Assembly: GCA_021604665.1 (NCBI GenBank)
Contig: BQJK01000001.1
Span: 620,001 to 684,000, forward strand
Reading direction: 5' to 3'
Length of the DNA stretch: 64,000 nt
Source of the DNA: Rhodomicrobium sp.
GTDB taxonomy: Bacteria > Pseudomonadota > Alphaproteobacteria > Rhizobiales > HXMU1428-3
Shown: positions 36,266 through 46,200 of the stretch, in pieces
Numbering within the stretch: the stretch's first letter is position 1
Layout: each line of letters starts with the position of its first letter
Notes under the pieces: model-generated
Told to the model about the DNA's origin: nothing
The model's database searches: none
What the model saw: only the letters and a program-made list of their open reading frames with translations
Program-made: the position numbers and the translations under genes

Positions 36266-38155
36266 ATGAAATTCATCAGAAATATAGCGCCGCCACATAT
36301 TTTAGCCCTTGTTCTAACCGCGCTGGTCCTGGCCACTCCAGCTAACAGCCAGCAATCTGGCGATGAAAAGCAGCCCCTAAATAGAGTTGATAACTCCACG
36401 GAGATTAAATCATCAGAGGAAAAGACCCTAACTCATGGCATCGCCATGCATGGGAAGCTGAAATACCCGGCTGATTTTACTAATTTAAACTATGCAAATC
36501 CAGAGGCCCCAAAAGTTGGCAGTTTAAAACTTGGTGTTCAAGGCACTTTCACCAGCCTAAACCCTCTTAATACCAGAGGCGGCGCAGCGGCAGGGATCAG
36601 AGGCTATCTTTATGAAAGCCTATTAGGCCGAGCCTTAGATGAACCCTTCTCCCTTTATGGGCTGTTAGCCAAAAACATCTCTCTCCCCGATGACCGCTCC
36701 AGCATTACCTTTTATCTCAATGAAAATGCCCGCTTCTCTGATGGCAAACCGGTAACAAGAGATGATGTCATCTTTTCTCATAAGCTTCTGAGAGATAATG
36801 GCCGCCCAAATCACCGCACCTATTACAGCAAAGTAAAATCCGTTGAAAAAGTCGGCGCGAATGGCGTCAAATTTACATTTGCAGACGCCACAGACAGAGA
36901 GATCCCGCTCATACTTGGGCTGATGCCGGTGCTACCAAAACATGCAATGGACGCTAAACTCTTCAAGGAAACCAGCCTCACCCCGCCCATCGGCTCTGGC
37001 CCTTATAAGATCAAATCACTCGATCCGGGTAAGGATATTACCTACCAATTGAATGAAGACTATTGGGGGCGCAACCTGCCAATCAATAAAGGGCGGTTTA
37101 ACTTCAAAGAGATTAGCTTCATATATTTCCGCGATGCCAACACATTATTTGAAGGCTTTAAAAAAGGCCTTCATGATGTGAGCTATGAAAATAACCCCGG
37201 CAAATGGTCCACGGCCTATAATTTTAACGCCATAAACGACGGACGCGTGCTGAAAAAAGAGTTCGATTTAAAAATCCCATCAGGCATGTTGGCCCTGGTA
37301 TTCAATACGAGACGCCCAAAATTCAAAGACCAGCGTGTGCGCCGTGCTCTCATTCACATGTTCAATTTCGAAGATATTAACCGCAAACTATTCCATGGGC
37401 TCTATACCCGCACACAAAGCTATTTTGACCGCTCAAACCTATCTTCAACAGGCCGGAAACCAGATCAAACAGAAGCGGATATTCTCAGCACTGACTTTGC
37501 CAAAGCATTTCCTAAAATATACAATGGCAGCTTCAAATTTCCTAAAAACAGAGCAACAGGGCTCGATCGAAGAAACATCAGGGCAGCCCTAAAACTCTTC
37601 AAAGCAGCGGGCTATGAGCTTAAATCTGGACGCATGACAGATAAAGCCACAGGCACCCCGTTTAACTTTGAAATCCTCACAGTGAGCAAGGCGCAAGAAC
37701 CGCTATTATTGAGTTTTATCGAAAATCTCAAACTCATAGGTGTCACTGCAAACATTCGCCAGGTAGATTCGACCGCCTACCAAAAACGCCAAATCAGCTT
37801 CGATTTTGACATGGTTCAAAATAACTGGTCAGGCTCGCTATCACCGGGTAATGAACAGCTCTTTCGCTGGGGGTCCGAGCAGGCCAATAAGGACGGTTCA
37901 TTCAATTATGCTGGCATAGACGATAAGCAGGTAGATAAGGCAATTGAGGCCCTTTTGGCGGCAAAAACCCATGAAAAATTCGTCTCAAGCGTTCGCGCCC
38001 TTGATAGAGTGCTTCTTTCCGGGGATTACGTCATCCCACTCTATCATTTGAAGGCACAATGGCTTGCGCATTGGGCCTATTTACGCCACCCTAAAACAGT
38101 TTCATTCTATGGCGCCATGCTGGACACCTGGTGGTATGATGAAAGCAAAAAATAA
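36266..38155 (+). CDS. YejA-type extracellular solute-binding protein (family 5)
   Basis: Periplasmic peptide-binding component of an ABC importer. The ATG at 36266 gives a signal peptide (MKFIRNIAPPHILALVLTALVLATPANS); 31 upstream codons are open but polar. The sequence HGIAMHGKLKYPADFTNLNYANPEAPKVGSL is the YejA signature, related to oligopeptide and microcin C uptake; FSDGKPVTRDDVIFSHKLL and ENPGKW-like segments are typical of family 5. Length 629. No permease or ATPase gene lies next to it: the following genes are acyl-activating proteins, so it is an orphan that must use a transporter encoded elsewhere. Confidence 0.88.
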   Translation: MKFIRNIAPPHILALVLTALVLATPANSQQSGDEKQPLNRVDNSTEIKSSEEKTLTHGIAMHGKLKYPADFTNLNYANPEAPKVGSLKLGVQGTFTSLNPLNTRGGAAAGIRGYLYESLLGRALDEPFSLYGLLAKNISLPDDRSSITFYLNENARFSDGKPVTRDDVIFSHKLLRDNGRPNHRTYYSKVKSVEKVGANGVKFTFADATDREIPLILGLMPVLPKHAMDAKLFKETSLTPPIGSGPYKIKSLDPGKDITYQLNEDYWGRNLPINKGRFNFKEISFIYFRDANTLFEGFKKGLHDVSYENNPGKWSTAYNFNAINDGRVLKKEFDLKIPSGMLALVFNTRRPKFKDQRVRRALIHMFNFEDINRKLFHGLYTRTQSYFDRSNLSSTGRKPDQTEADILSTDFAKAFPKIYNGSFKFPKNRATGLDRRNIRAALKLFKAAGYELKSGRMTDKATGTPFNFEILTVSKAQEPLLLSFIENLKLIGVTANIRQVDSTAYQKRQISFDFDMVQNNWSGSLSPGNEQLFRWGSEQANKDGSFNYAGIDDKQVDKAIEALLAAKTHEKFVSSVRALDRVLLSGDYVIPLYHLKAQWLAHWAYLRHPKTVSFYGAMLDTWWYDESKK

Positions 38156-38279
38156 CAACATGAAATAGCTATAACAGCAGCCACAAAGATCAGTCAGCCA
38201 AACTCAGTTGCTGAACATAAGTTGGCTTTCAACTGTAAGCTGTTAAATCAGGGTATGAGCGGGAATTTAGCAGGCCATC

Positions 38280-39905
38280 ATGAGTCAAACAATTGATCAG
38301 ATATTCCTCTCCCATGCGGCAAAAAACGGAGAGCAAATCGCCCTAACTGAGGCCCCCGGCCCAGCGCGTCTTGGGCTTTCTCCTGTACCAGATTTAAGCT
38401 ATAGCGCTGCCGCAGCCTACATCCGCCACATGGCCACTAAATTTCGCCAATGCGGTTTTAACGAAGGCGATGTCATTGTTGTCCAACTGCCAAATATCGC
38501 AGAAGCGCCCTTATTACTGATCTCAATTATCAATGCCGGCTTGGTCCCGTCGTTAATGCCAAGCCATTGGCGCGGCGCTGAGCTGGGCGAAGCTTTGGTC
38601 CATATAAACCCGCGCGCCATCATCGCACATAGTAGTGATACATCATACGACCCCTTCCCCGCTATATTCGAGATCGCGGCCGAACATATGGGGCTTCGCT
38701 ATATTTATGGCCTCGGCCCTGATTTGCCAGATGGCGTCACGCCGCTCAGTGATTTATCCACTCTGATCAGTGAAGATATGCAGCCCCCTGCCAAAGAAGA
38801 CAAAGCCATGCTACGCCGCTCTGGTGAACAGCTTGCCTTCATTGCATGGACAAGAGATGAAAATTGCCGCACGGCGCCCGTCGCCTATACACATTTACAA
38901 CTCATGGCAAATGCACATCTGCTAATCAGCGCTGCTGGCATAACAGACCGCCTCTCTGTTCTCACCGCCTATGGCCCCACAAACCCCGTTGGTCTAATCG
39001 GCGCTTTCATCCCCTGGATGATGGAAGGCGGCAGCATTCATTTAATCTCATCTCTTAAGCAAGCATTAGAGAGCAAGCCTTATAACGATCATGCCGTAAA
39101 CCTGGCCTTGCTACCAGAACAGCTCGCCCCAAGATTAAGCGAACTGGAATTAGGTGATGGTTTACTCGGCGATGCTCCTCATCTTTTCCTTGTGGCCTCA
39201 ACACCCCATTCACCGCCGCCGCCCTATCAGCTAGGCAGTGGGGCTGGCGCTGTTACCTCTGTGGTAAACCTCAATGCCCTTTGTCTCATCCCCCGGCAAA
39301 CAAATGATTATAATGATGAGGGCTTATTATTTTTAGGCCCACAACCAGGCCCGGACGGCGACATAGTCGACCCACCCTTCATTGAAACACGCATTCAAGG
39401 GGCAACTCAGAAAGCTGGCAGTCAGGATGATGTCATGCGCGGCCGCCTTGAAGTCAATGGAACAGCCATAGGCTTCACAAATTGGCAGCCAGATATGACA
39501 ACAGCGCGCCATTTCAACTTTAATAACCATTGGGAAAAAACCGGGCTAGAGGCCACCATCATCAATCAATCCCTAAACCGCCTCCGCCTTGAAGCACCAG
39601 AGAGCACGGTTTATTATGGTAGCACTCCCTTTAGCAGCGATGAGTTAGATCGGCTCTATCAAACCTATCCCGGATTTATTGATGCCGCCGCCTTTACCAT
39701 TAAGGATGCAACCCTTGGCGAGCGTTTGCTAGCGGCCATCATCCCAACCCCCGGTGAAGCTTTGTCCTATGAGGATTTTAAAAAACATCTCCTCACCCAA
39801 AACATCTCACCCGCCAAAATCCCCGAGAAGTTGGTAACTGTTGAGGAAATCCCGAGAAATGAAGATGGTTACGTCACCCGCTCGGCGATCTTGTCCCACC
39901 CTTAA
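38280..39905 (+). CDS. Degenerate adenylate-forming (acyl-CoA synthetase-like) protein
   Basis: 541 residues with the overall layout of the ANL superfamily: an N-domain opening TIDQIFLSHAAKNGEQIAL, GDVIVVQLPNIAEAPLLLISIINAGLVPSLM (about 63-93), and a small C-domain ending IPRNEDGYVTRSAI. The key elements are lost. Where a ligase has the ATP-binding YTSGTTGxPK loop there is WTRDENCRTAP (190-200). The C-terminal catalytic lysine (PRTGKxxR) is Tyr531. No GRxDDxI hinge motif is recognisable. The reading frame is intact over 1.6 kb with normal codon use, so it is a maintained pseudoenzyme, not a decaying gene. It lies 95 nt before an intact paralogue. Confidence 0.78.
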   Translation: MSQTIDQIFLSHAAKNGEQIALTEAPGPARLGLSPVPDLSYSAAAAYIRHMATKFRQCGFNEGDVIVVQLPNIAEAPLLLISIINAGLVPSLMPSHWRGAELGEALVHINPRAIIAHSSDTSYDPFPAIFEIAAEHMGLRYIYGLGPDLPDGVTPLSDLSTLISEDMQPPAKEDKAMLRRSGEQLAFIAWTRDENCRTAPVAYTHLQLMANAHLLISAAGITDRLSVLTAYGPTNPVGLIGAFIPWMMEGGSIHLISSLKQALESKPYNDHAVNLALLPEQLAPRLSELELGDGLLGDAPHLFLVASTPHSPPPPYQLGSGAGAVTSVVNLNALCLIPRQTNDYNDEGLLFLGPQPGPDGDIVDPPFIETRIQGATQKAGSQDDVMRGRLEVNGTAIGFTNWQPDMTTARHFNFNNHWEKTGLEATIINQSLNRLRLEAPESTVYYGSTPFSSDELDRLYQTYPGFIDAAAFTIKDATLGERLLAAIIPTPGEALSYEDFKKHLLTQNISPAKIPEKLVTVEEIPRNEDGYVTRSAILSHP

Positions 39906-39999
39906 ACATTACCCCTGACGGCTCAGCTTTAGTTAAGGCGCTAAAACGATGCTTACAATAATTCAAGCCCCTACCAGCCCAAACCAGTGAGCGCAGTTT

Positions 40000-41607
40000 G
40001 TGAGCACCCTAAAACAACAGAGCCCAGCCTTTAACCTCAGTGAAGAGGCCATAGGCAAAAGCGCGGCCCGCTGGCCTGAAGATATTGCAATAAGAATACT
40101 CAGCCCCGCGAAATCGTCACCTCTAAATCCCATCATCAGCTATAGTGAACTTGATAAAATCATCAGGCAAATAGCCCAGGGATTAATAAACCACGGTGCA
40201 CAAAAGGGTGATGTTATTTTACTGCGTTTAAATAGCGATACCCCCTTTGCCCTTACCTTCTTTGCAAGCATTGCAGCCGGGCTCATTCCCGTGCCGCTCT
40301 CTCCCCAGCTAACCGAAGCAGAGTGCAGCTTTTTCCTCAAAGATACAAAGGCGCGCTGGGTCGCTCATTCCTCAAATCTTGCCTTCCCCAATCTTGCCGA
40401 TACCAGGTTTAAAGGCCAACAGGCACTTATAAATGAAGCTGAGATTTTAAACTTCATCGGCGGCCCAGCGCTGGAGAGTTATGCCCCAACAAAAGCCGAT
40501 GACCCGGCTTTCATCATCTATACTTCTGGCACCACAAACAAGCCCAAGGCCGTCCTACATGCCCAGCGCACAATCATAGGCCGCCGCCCTATGCAGCAAG
40601 ATTGGCATCAGATTAAAAGAGGAGATCAAATCCTCCACGCGGGTGATTTCAACTGGACCTACACCCTTGGCATCGGCCTTATGGACCCCTGGGTAAAGGG
40701 GGCAACCGCATGCCTTTATGCCGGCGAAAAAACACCAGAGTTATGGCCGCGTCTCATTCGAGAAAATAGCATATCAATCTTCGCAGCTGTCCCCGGTATT
40801 TATCGTCAAATCCTGAAATATGCTGATTTTGAAAAAAAATATTTCGCCGCACTCCGTCACTGTTTGACAGCCGGGGAAGCTATGCCAAAAACTCTAGCCG
40901 CTGAATGGCAGGCTAAAACCGGCACTCCGCTATACGAAGCTTTGGGCCAAAGCGAAATCTCAACCTATATCTCAACCACCAGCGGCATGACCCTGCCAAA
41001 GGGTGCAAAGGGGCGCATTCAAACAGGCCGCAAAGTTGCTATCCTCAGCGATCAAACAAATACTCAAAATGAAAATACACTTTCAAAAAATGCCGCATCA
41101 TCCCCCCTGCCACCCAATACCCAAGGTTTAATCGCCGTCCATAAAAGTGACCCCGGCCTGATGCTCGGTTATCTAGAAGATGGCACCACCATCAATCTGC
41201 CCTTAGAAGGGGAGTGGTTCCTAACCGGTGACCAAGGCTCTATAGATGAAGACGGTTTCCTCACCCATCTTGGCCGCGCTGATGACATCATGAACGCCTC
41301 AGGCTATCGCGTCTCCCCCGATGAAGTGGAAACAGCTTTAACCAGCCTGCCCTTGGTAAGCGAGGCCGCAGTAACAGAAGAGCGGATATCAGAAAGTCTC
41401 TCTATCATCAGCGCTTATGTCATTCTCAATGATCCACCGGCGAGTAGTGATGAGACTGAAGCTATAGAAGAAATCATCAGCAAAGAGCTAGCGACCAAAC
41501 TTGCCCGTTATAAGCGCCCCAAGGCCTATTATTTTGTCAGCAACCTCCCCCGTAACCGCACAGGCAAAGTGGTTCGCAAAGAGTTACACTCCCTAAAACC
41601 CGATTAA
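40000..41607 (+). CDS. Acyl-CoA synthetase / class I adenylate-forming ligase
   Basis: Activates a carboxylic acid with ATP to an acyl-AMP and normally then to a CoA thioester. The 535-residue protein has the P-loop YTSGTTNKPK (174-183), the acid-binding LYEALGQSE, the GRADDIMNASGYRVSPDEVE hinge (about 424-443), and catalytic Lys523 in NRTGKVVRKEL. The sequence is nearest in style to benzoate/medium-chain acyl-CoA ligases; an Asn/Ser-rich insertion (about 350-375) is unusual. Start is GTG. Substrate cannot be read from motifs. It follows the catalytically dead paralogue and precedes the REC-REC-GGDEF-like gene by 112 nt on the same strand. Confidence 0.87.
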   Translation: MSTLKQQSPAFNLSEEAIGKSAARWPEDIAIRILSPAKSSPLNPIISYSELDKIIRQIAQGLINHGAQKGDVILLRLNSDTPFALTFFASIAAGLIPVPLSPQLTEAECSFFLKDTKARWVAHSSNLAFPNLADTRFKGQQALINEAEILNFIGGPALESYAPTKADDPAFIIYTSGTTNKPKAVLHAQRTIIGRRPMQQDWHQIKRGDQILHAGDFNWTYTLGIGLMDPWVKGATACLYAGEKTPELWPRLIRENSISIFAAVPGIYRQILKYADFEKKYFAALRHCLTAGEAMPKTLAAEWQAKTGTPLYEALGQSEISTYISTTSGMTLPKGAKGRIQTGRKVAILSDQTNTQNENTLSKNAASSPLPPNTQGLIAVHKSDPGLMLGYLEDGTTINLPLEGEWFLTGDQGSIDEDGFLTHLGRADDIMNASGYRVSPDEVETALTSLPLVSEAAVTEERISESLSIISAYVILNDPPASSDETEAIEEIISKELATKLARYKRPKAYYFVSNLPRNRTGKVVRKELHSLKPD

Positions 41608-41719
41608 GACGGTCATTTTACCGCTTTTTTAACGCCGCTCATGCTGAAATTGGCCTCATAACAGCTACAAAACTTTATGAAGCGCCGTAAAAGCTTATCG
41701 ATTAAATGAGTGAAAGCAG

Positions 41720-43159
41720 ATGACCCAGCAGCATAGCGATATCCTCTTTGCCAGCCCCCCCTCTAAAGAGCAGGATCGGCTCTGCCATAATCTAAGGGTG
41801 AGCGAGCTGACATATGAGACATGTGAGTTTAATGACATATTGCAAACACTCAGCCTAAATCAGTCTTTTGACACTCTCATCATCAACCTTGAAAACAACG
41901 ATAACCACACCTCACTTGAAGCTGCCCTCCAGCTCAGTAATGATTTGCGCACCGCTAACAAAACAAGTCAGCTGCGCCTGTTACTCATTGGCGTTAACCC
42001 GGAGCTTTTGCCATTAATAAAAGAGCATAGTTTTAATGACATTCTCTTTGGCCCCATTCAGCTACCCTCTTGCCTTGCCCGCATCCGCGCTCAAGCCCGG
42101 CTCATAACCATAGCCGCGGAAAAGGCGCGCCGCGAACAGGTTACAAAAACCTACATAGATGCAAACCTGTTAGAAGAGCATAGACCAGAGGTCGTGCAGG
42201 AGCATTTAGCAAAAACAACCCATCCGACAATCCTCATCACCGGCCGCCCAAATGGCTTTAGCCTGATAGAGAAAACACTAAGCGCTCATGCTGTCCTCAT
42301 CACCGCCCATTCAGAGACCACAGTGAAGGATTATCTGGCCCGGCAAAAATTTGATCTGATGATAATTAATGGCGGCCGCCAACCAACCCGCTATATGGAA
42401 ATGGTAGAGAACATACGCCGCAACCCGGCCTGCTTCGCGCTCCCTATTCTGTTGGTTGCCCATCCCTCTAAACTCACAACAAGCCACATCGCCTATCAAA
42501 CCGGCGTGACAGATATTATCAACGCGCCCGCGAACCCGCTTGAATTGGTCTTGCGCAGCCAAAACCTGATAGAGGAACAAAGACAGCGCGCCTCACTGGC
42601 CGCCGCCTACCAACAGCCTCTCTCAACCCCCTGCCATGATGGCTTAACAAGACTGTTCAGCAAAAGCTTCTTTTTAAGCTATATATCCCACCTGATTGCA
42701 GGAAGTAGTCAGAATGCCAGCACCCAGAATAGCAAAGCTATTAGCAAAACCAAGCGCCCCACCTGCCTCTTATCTATCAAAATAGATAATCTTGATGAGT
42801 TGAACAAAGACTATGGCTATCAGGGCGGTGATCTGATCCTCCGTCAATGCGCTGAAATCATCATATCAACCATCAGGGGAGAAGACCTGGCAACGCGCCT
42901 CAGCGGTGCAGCGTTCGGTGTCTCATTCCCCGAGACTACCAAAGCAGAAGCATCCCATGTGCTAAACCGCCTAATGAGTATTATGGCGCAGTCAAAACTA
43001 ATCATAAGCCCTGAGCATCCGCCAATAACGGTTAGCATGACAACCAAACTAATGGAGTTACCTGTAGGTGAGGCAAGTGATCTGCCGCTATCAGCTGAGG
43101 AATATATAGCAAGCCTACTTGCAGATGGCCCAACCCAAACAACAGACAAAGCCGCTTAA
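41720..43159 (+). CDS. PleD-like REC-REC-GGDEF protein with degenerate signature residues
   Basis: 479 residues in the order REC-like (about 7-125), REC-like (168-285), GGDEF-like (305-465). The third domain keeps DGLTRLFSKSFF and SIKIDNLDELNKDYGYQGGDLILRQCAEII (Asp356 metal ligand retained), but the GGDEF signature is SGAAF (395-399), so it should not make cyclic-di-GMP. The Asp that receives phosphate is Asn in both receivers: LIINLE (Asn56) and LMIINGG (Asn217). A 25-residue Ser/Asn/Lys insertion breaks the GGDEF domain near 328-347. It is probably a nucleotide- or protein-binding relative of PleD. Convergent with mfd. Confidence 0.75.
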   Translation: MTQQHSDILFASPPSKEQDRLCHNLRVSELTYETCEFNDILQTLSLNQSFDTLIINLENNDNHTSLEAALQLSNDLRTANKTSQLRLLLIGVNPELLPLIKEHSFNDILFGPIQLPSCLARIRAQARLITIAAEKARREQVTKTYIDANLLEEHRPEVVQEHLAKTTHPTILITGRPNGFSLIEKTLSAHAVLITAHSETTVKDYLARQKFDLMIINGGRQPTRYMEMVENIRRNPACFALPILLVAHPSKLTTSHIAYQTGVTDIINAPANPLELVLRSQNLIEEQRQRASLAAAYQQPLSTPCHDGLTRLFSKSFFLSYISHLIAGSSQNASTQNSKAISKTKRPTCLLSIKIDNLDELNKDYGYQGGDLILRQCAEIIISTIRGEDLATRLSGAAFGVSFPETTKAEASHVLNRLMSIMAQSKLIISPEHPPITVSMTTKLMELPVGEASDLPLSAEEYIASLLADGPTQTTDKAA

Positions 43160-43235
43160 GATTAGAGAAAATAGCAAGCACGCCCCTCTCCCCTCATGAG
43201 GCACACAACTTTACATTCACTTGAATATATCAGCT

Positions 43236-46200
43236 TTAGGCTTCAGTTTTTTCAAGTCCGGCAGCAGAGCCAGATAAAGCAATTTTATGCAGCTGCTCAG
43301 CCAGTTCAACCACACCCTTCAGCCGGTCATCCGGCGTATCCCACTTGGCTCTGAAAATCAGCTTATGGTCAGATTGTAATTTAACGGTTGCTTTGTTCAT
43401 GGCCGCAAAATCAATCAACCCACCAGGGTTCGCAAACTTATTCTGATAGAACCCAATCTGCGCCCCCTTCGGCCCGGCTTCAATACTTTGAATACCAGCT
43501 TGTTTCGAGAGCGTTTTAATATGCATAATTTCAAGCAAATGCGTCACCTCATCAGGCACCGGCCCAAAGCGGTCATGTAGCTCAGCTTTAAACTCATCAA
43601 TCTCATCACGAGATTTCAGCGTAGACGCACGCCGATAAAGACTAAGCCGCAATTGTAGGTCATTCACGTAAAGCTCAGGAATAAGAACAGCCGTGCCAAT
43701 TTGAATATTCGGCGTCCAGTCATCAACGCTCGCCCCCGGCCCGTCTTTCAATTCAGCAATTGCCTCTTCCAACATCGATTGATAAAGCTCAAACCCAATT
43801 TCGCGGATATGGCCAGATTGTTCCTCACCAACCAGGTTGCCCGCCCCGCGCATGTCAAGGTCATGTGCCGCCAATGTAAAGCCAGCCCCCAGCGTATCAA
43901 GTGACGCAAGTACCTTAAGGCGCTTTTCAGCAGCCGGCGTCAGCTTTTTGTTCACAGGCGTCGTGAAATAAGCATAGGCCCGTGTTTTAGAGCGGCCAAC
44001 CCGTCCGCGCAGCTGGTACAATTGCGACAACCCAAATTTATCCGCTCGGTAAATCACCAGGGTATTCGCCGTTGGAATATCCAACCCGGATTCGATGATA
44101 GTCGTAGATAGCAGGCAATCATATTTCCGGTCATAAAAGGCGTTCATGACATCTTCAAGTTCACCAGTTGGCATTTGCCCATGGGCACGAACCACCCTGA
44201 GCTCTGGCACATATTCACGCAGCAAAGCCTCGGCTTCATCAAGGTCGCTAATGCGCGGGCAAACAAAAAAGCTCTGCCCGCCTCTGAACCGCTCACGCAG
44301 CAACGCATCACGAATAACCACCGGATCAAACGGGCTGACATAACTGCGCACCGCAAGCCGGTCCACCGGCGGCGTCGTGATAAGAGAAAGATCACGCACC
44401 CCGGTGAGTGACATTTGCAATGTTCTAGGAATTGGCGTGGCAGATAATGTCATCACATGCACATCATCTTTCAGCTCTTTAAGCCGCTCTTTATGTTGCA
44501 CCCCAAAATGCTGCTCTTCATCAATTATCAAAAGCCCAAGGTCTCTAAACTCAATTGATTTCCCCAACAGCGCATGTGTGCCAATGACAATATCAACATC
44601 ACCGCTAGCAAGCCCCTGTTTCACTAAGCTTAGCTCTTTTGGCGGCACTAGCCTGGAGGCATGGGCAACTTTAATCGGCAAGCCTTCAAAGCGCTGGGTA
44701 AAGTTTTGAAAATGCTGGCGCGCCAACAATGTTGTCGGCGCAATTACAGCCACCTGTACGCCGCTCATCGCTGCAATAAAGCTGCCCCGCAGCGCAACTT
44801 CAGTTTTGCCAAAACCAACATCACCGCACACCAGCCGGTCCATCGGGCTACCAGACGCCAGATCATCACGCACAGTTTCAATGGTATTCAGCTGGTCTTC
44901 CGTTTCATCAAACGGGAAGCGCGCGCAAAATTCATCCCACTGTTCATTCGCAACTTCAAACACAGGCGCTTTCCGAAGAACCCGTTTCGCCGCGATAGAA
45001 ATCAGCTTCTCAGCAATATCCAGCAGTTTTTTCTTGATTTTAGCTTTGCGCGCCTGCCAGGCCGTACCACCCAACCTGTCAAGCTCGGCCACACTATCCT
45101 CACCGCCAAAGCGAGATAATAGCTCAATATTCTCAACCGGCAGATAAAGCTTGTCGCCGCCATGATATTTCAATTCAAGGCAGTCATGGGGGGCGCCCAT
45201 AGCTGTGATAGTCTTAAGCCCTTCAAACCGGCCAATGCCGTGCTCCTGATGCACGATCAAGTCACCAATTGAAAGGCTGGAGGCTTCCCGAAGCACATCA
45301 GCGTCGCTTTTGCGCGCACGCCGCCTGCGGATCAATCGATCCCCTAATATATCCTGCTCAGCGATAAATAATGTATCTCTCGCCTCAAAGCCCTGTTCGA
45401 GACCAAGGGTGATGAACCCGGTGACACCTTGGCGAAGCGCTTGCGCTTCTGACCAGTTGGTACAATTTTCAATTGCCTCAAGCCCGGCATCTTTTAACAG
45501 GCTAATAAGCCGCTCTCTGGCGCCATTACTCCAGGCAGCAACCAAAACCCGCTTGCCCTTGGCCTGCCGGTCTTTAATTCGTTTTACAACCGCTTTAAAT
45601 AGGCTCTCTCGCTCATCACGCCGCTCAACAACAAACTGTACACCAGCGCCGCCATCAAGCGTTATCACCCGGTCTAGCCGCACAGATTTTTCAAGGTCAA
45701 ATGGGCTTAGCTGTATAAAGGGTGCCGCACTCAGCGCACTATCAAGCTCAGCCTGGTCCATAAACATTTTTTGCTTTGGCACCGGATTATAAGTCGGGGC
45801 TCCAAAGTTTTCAGTTTCCAGCGCGTTTTTCCGGGCATCATAATGCTCATCGATCTGTTCAAGCTGGGACGTGATTGCATTGTCTATTTCAGCTTCCTGA
45901 ATAATCAGCGGCTGCGGCACATAATCAAACAATGTCTCAAGCTCTGAATGAAAAAACGGTAGCCAATGGGCCATGCCCTGAAAACTATGCCCTTCACTGA
46001 CAGATTGATACAAAGCATCATTCCCGCCAGGCGCACCAAAGCTGGCCAGATATTGTTGGCGAAACCCAGCGCGATGCTCATCACTAAAATCAATCTCACT
46101 GACCGGCAAAACCGTGACCCGGTTAAGTTTTTTGGTTGTACGCTGGCTGGAAGGATCAAATTGGCGAATGCTTTCAAGTTCATCACCAAAAAAATCAAGG

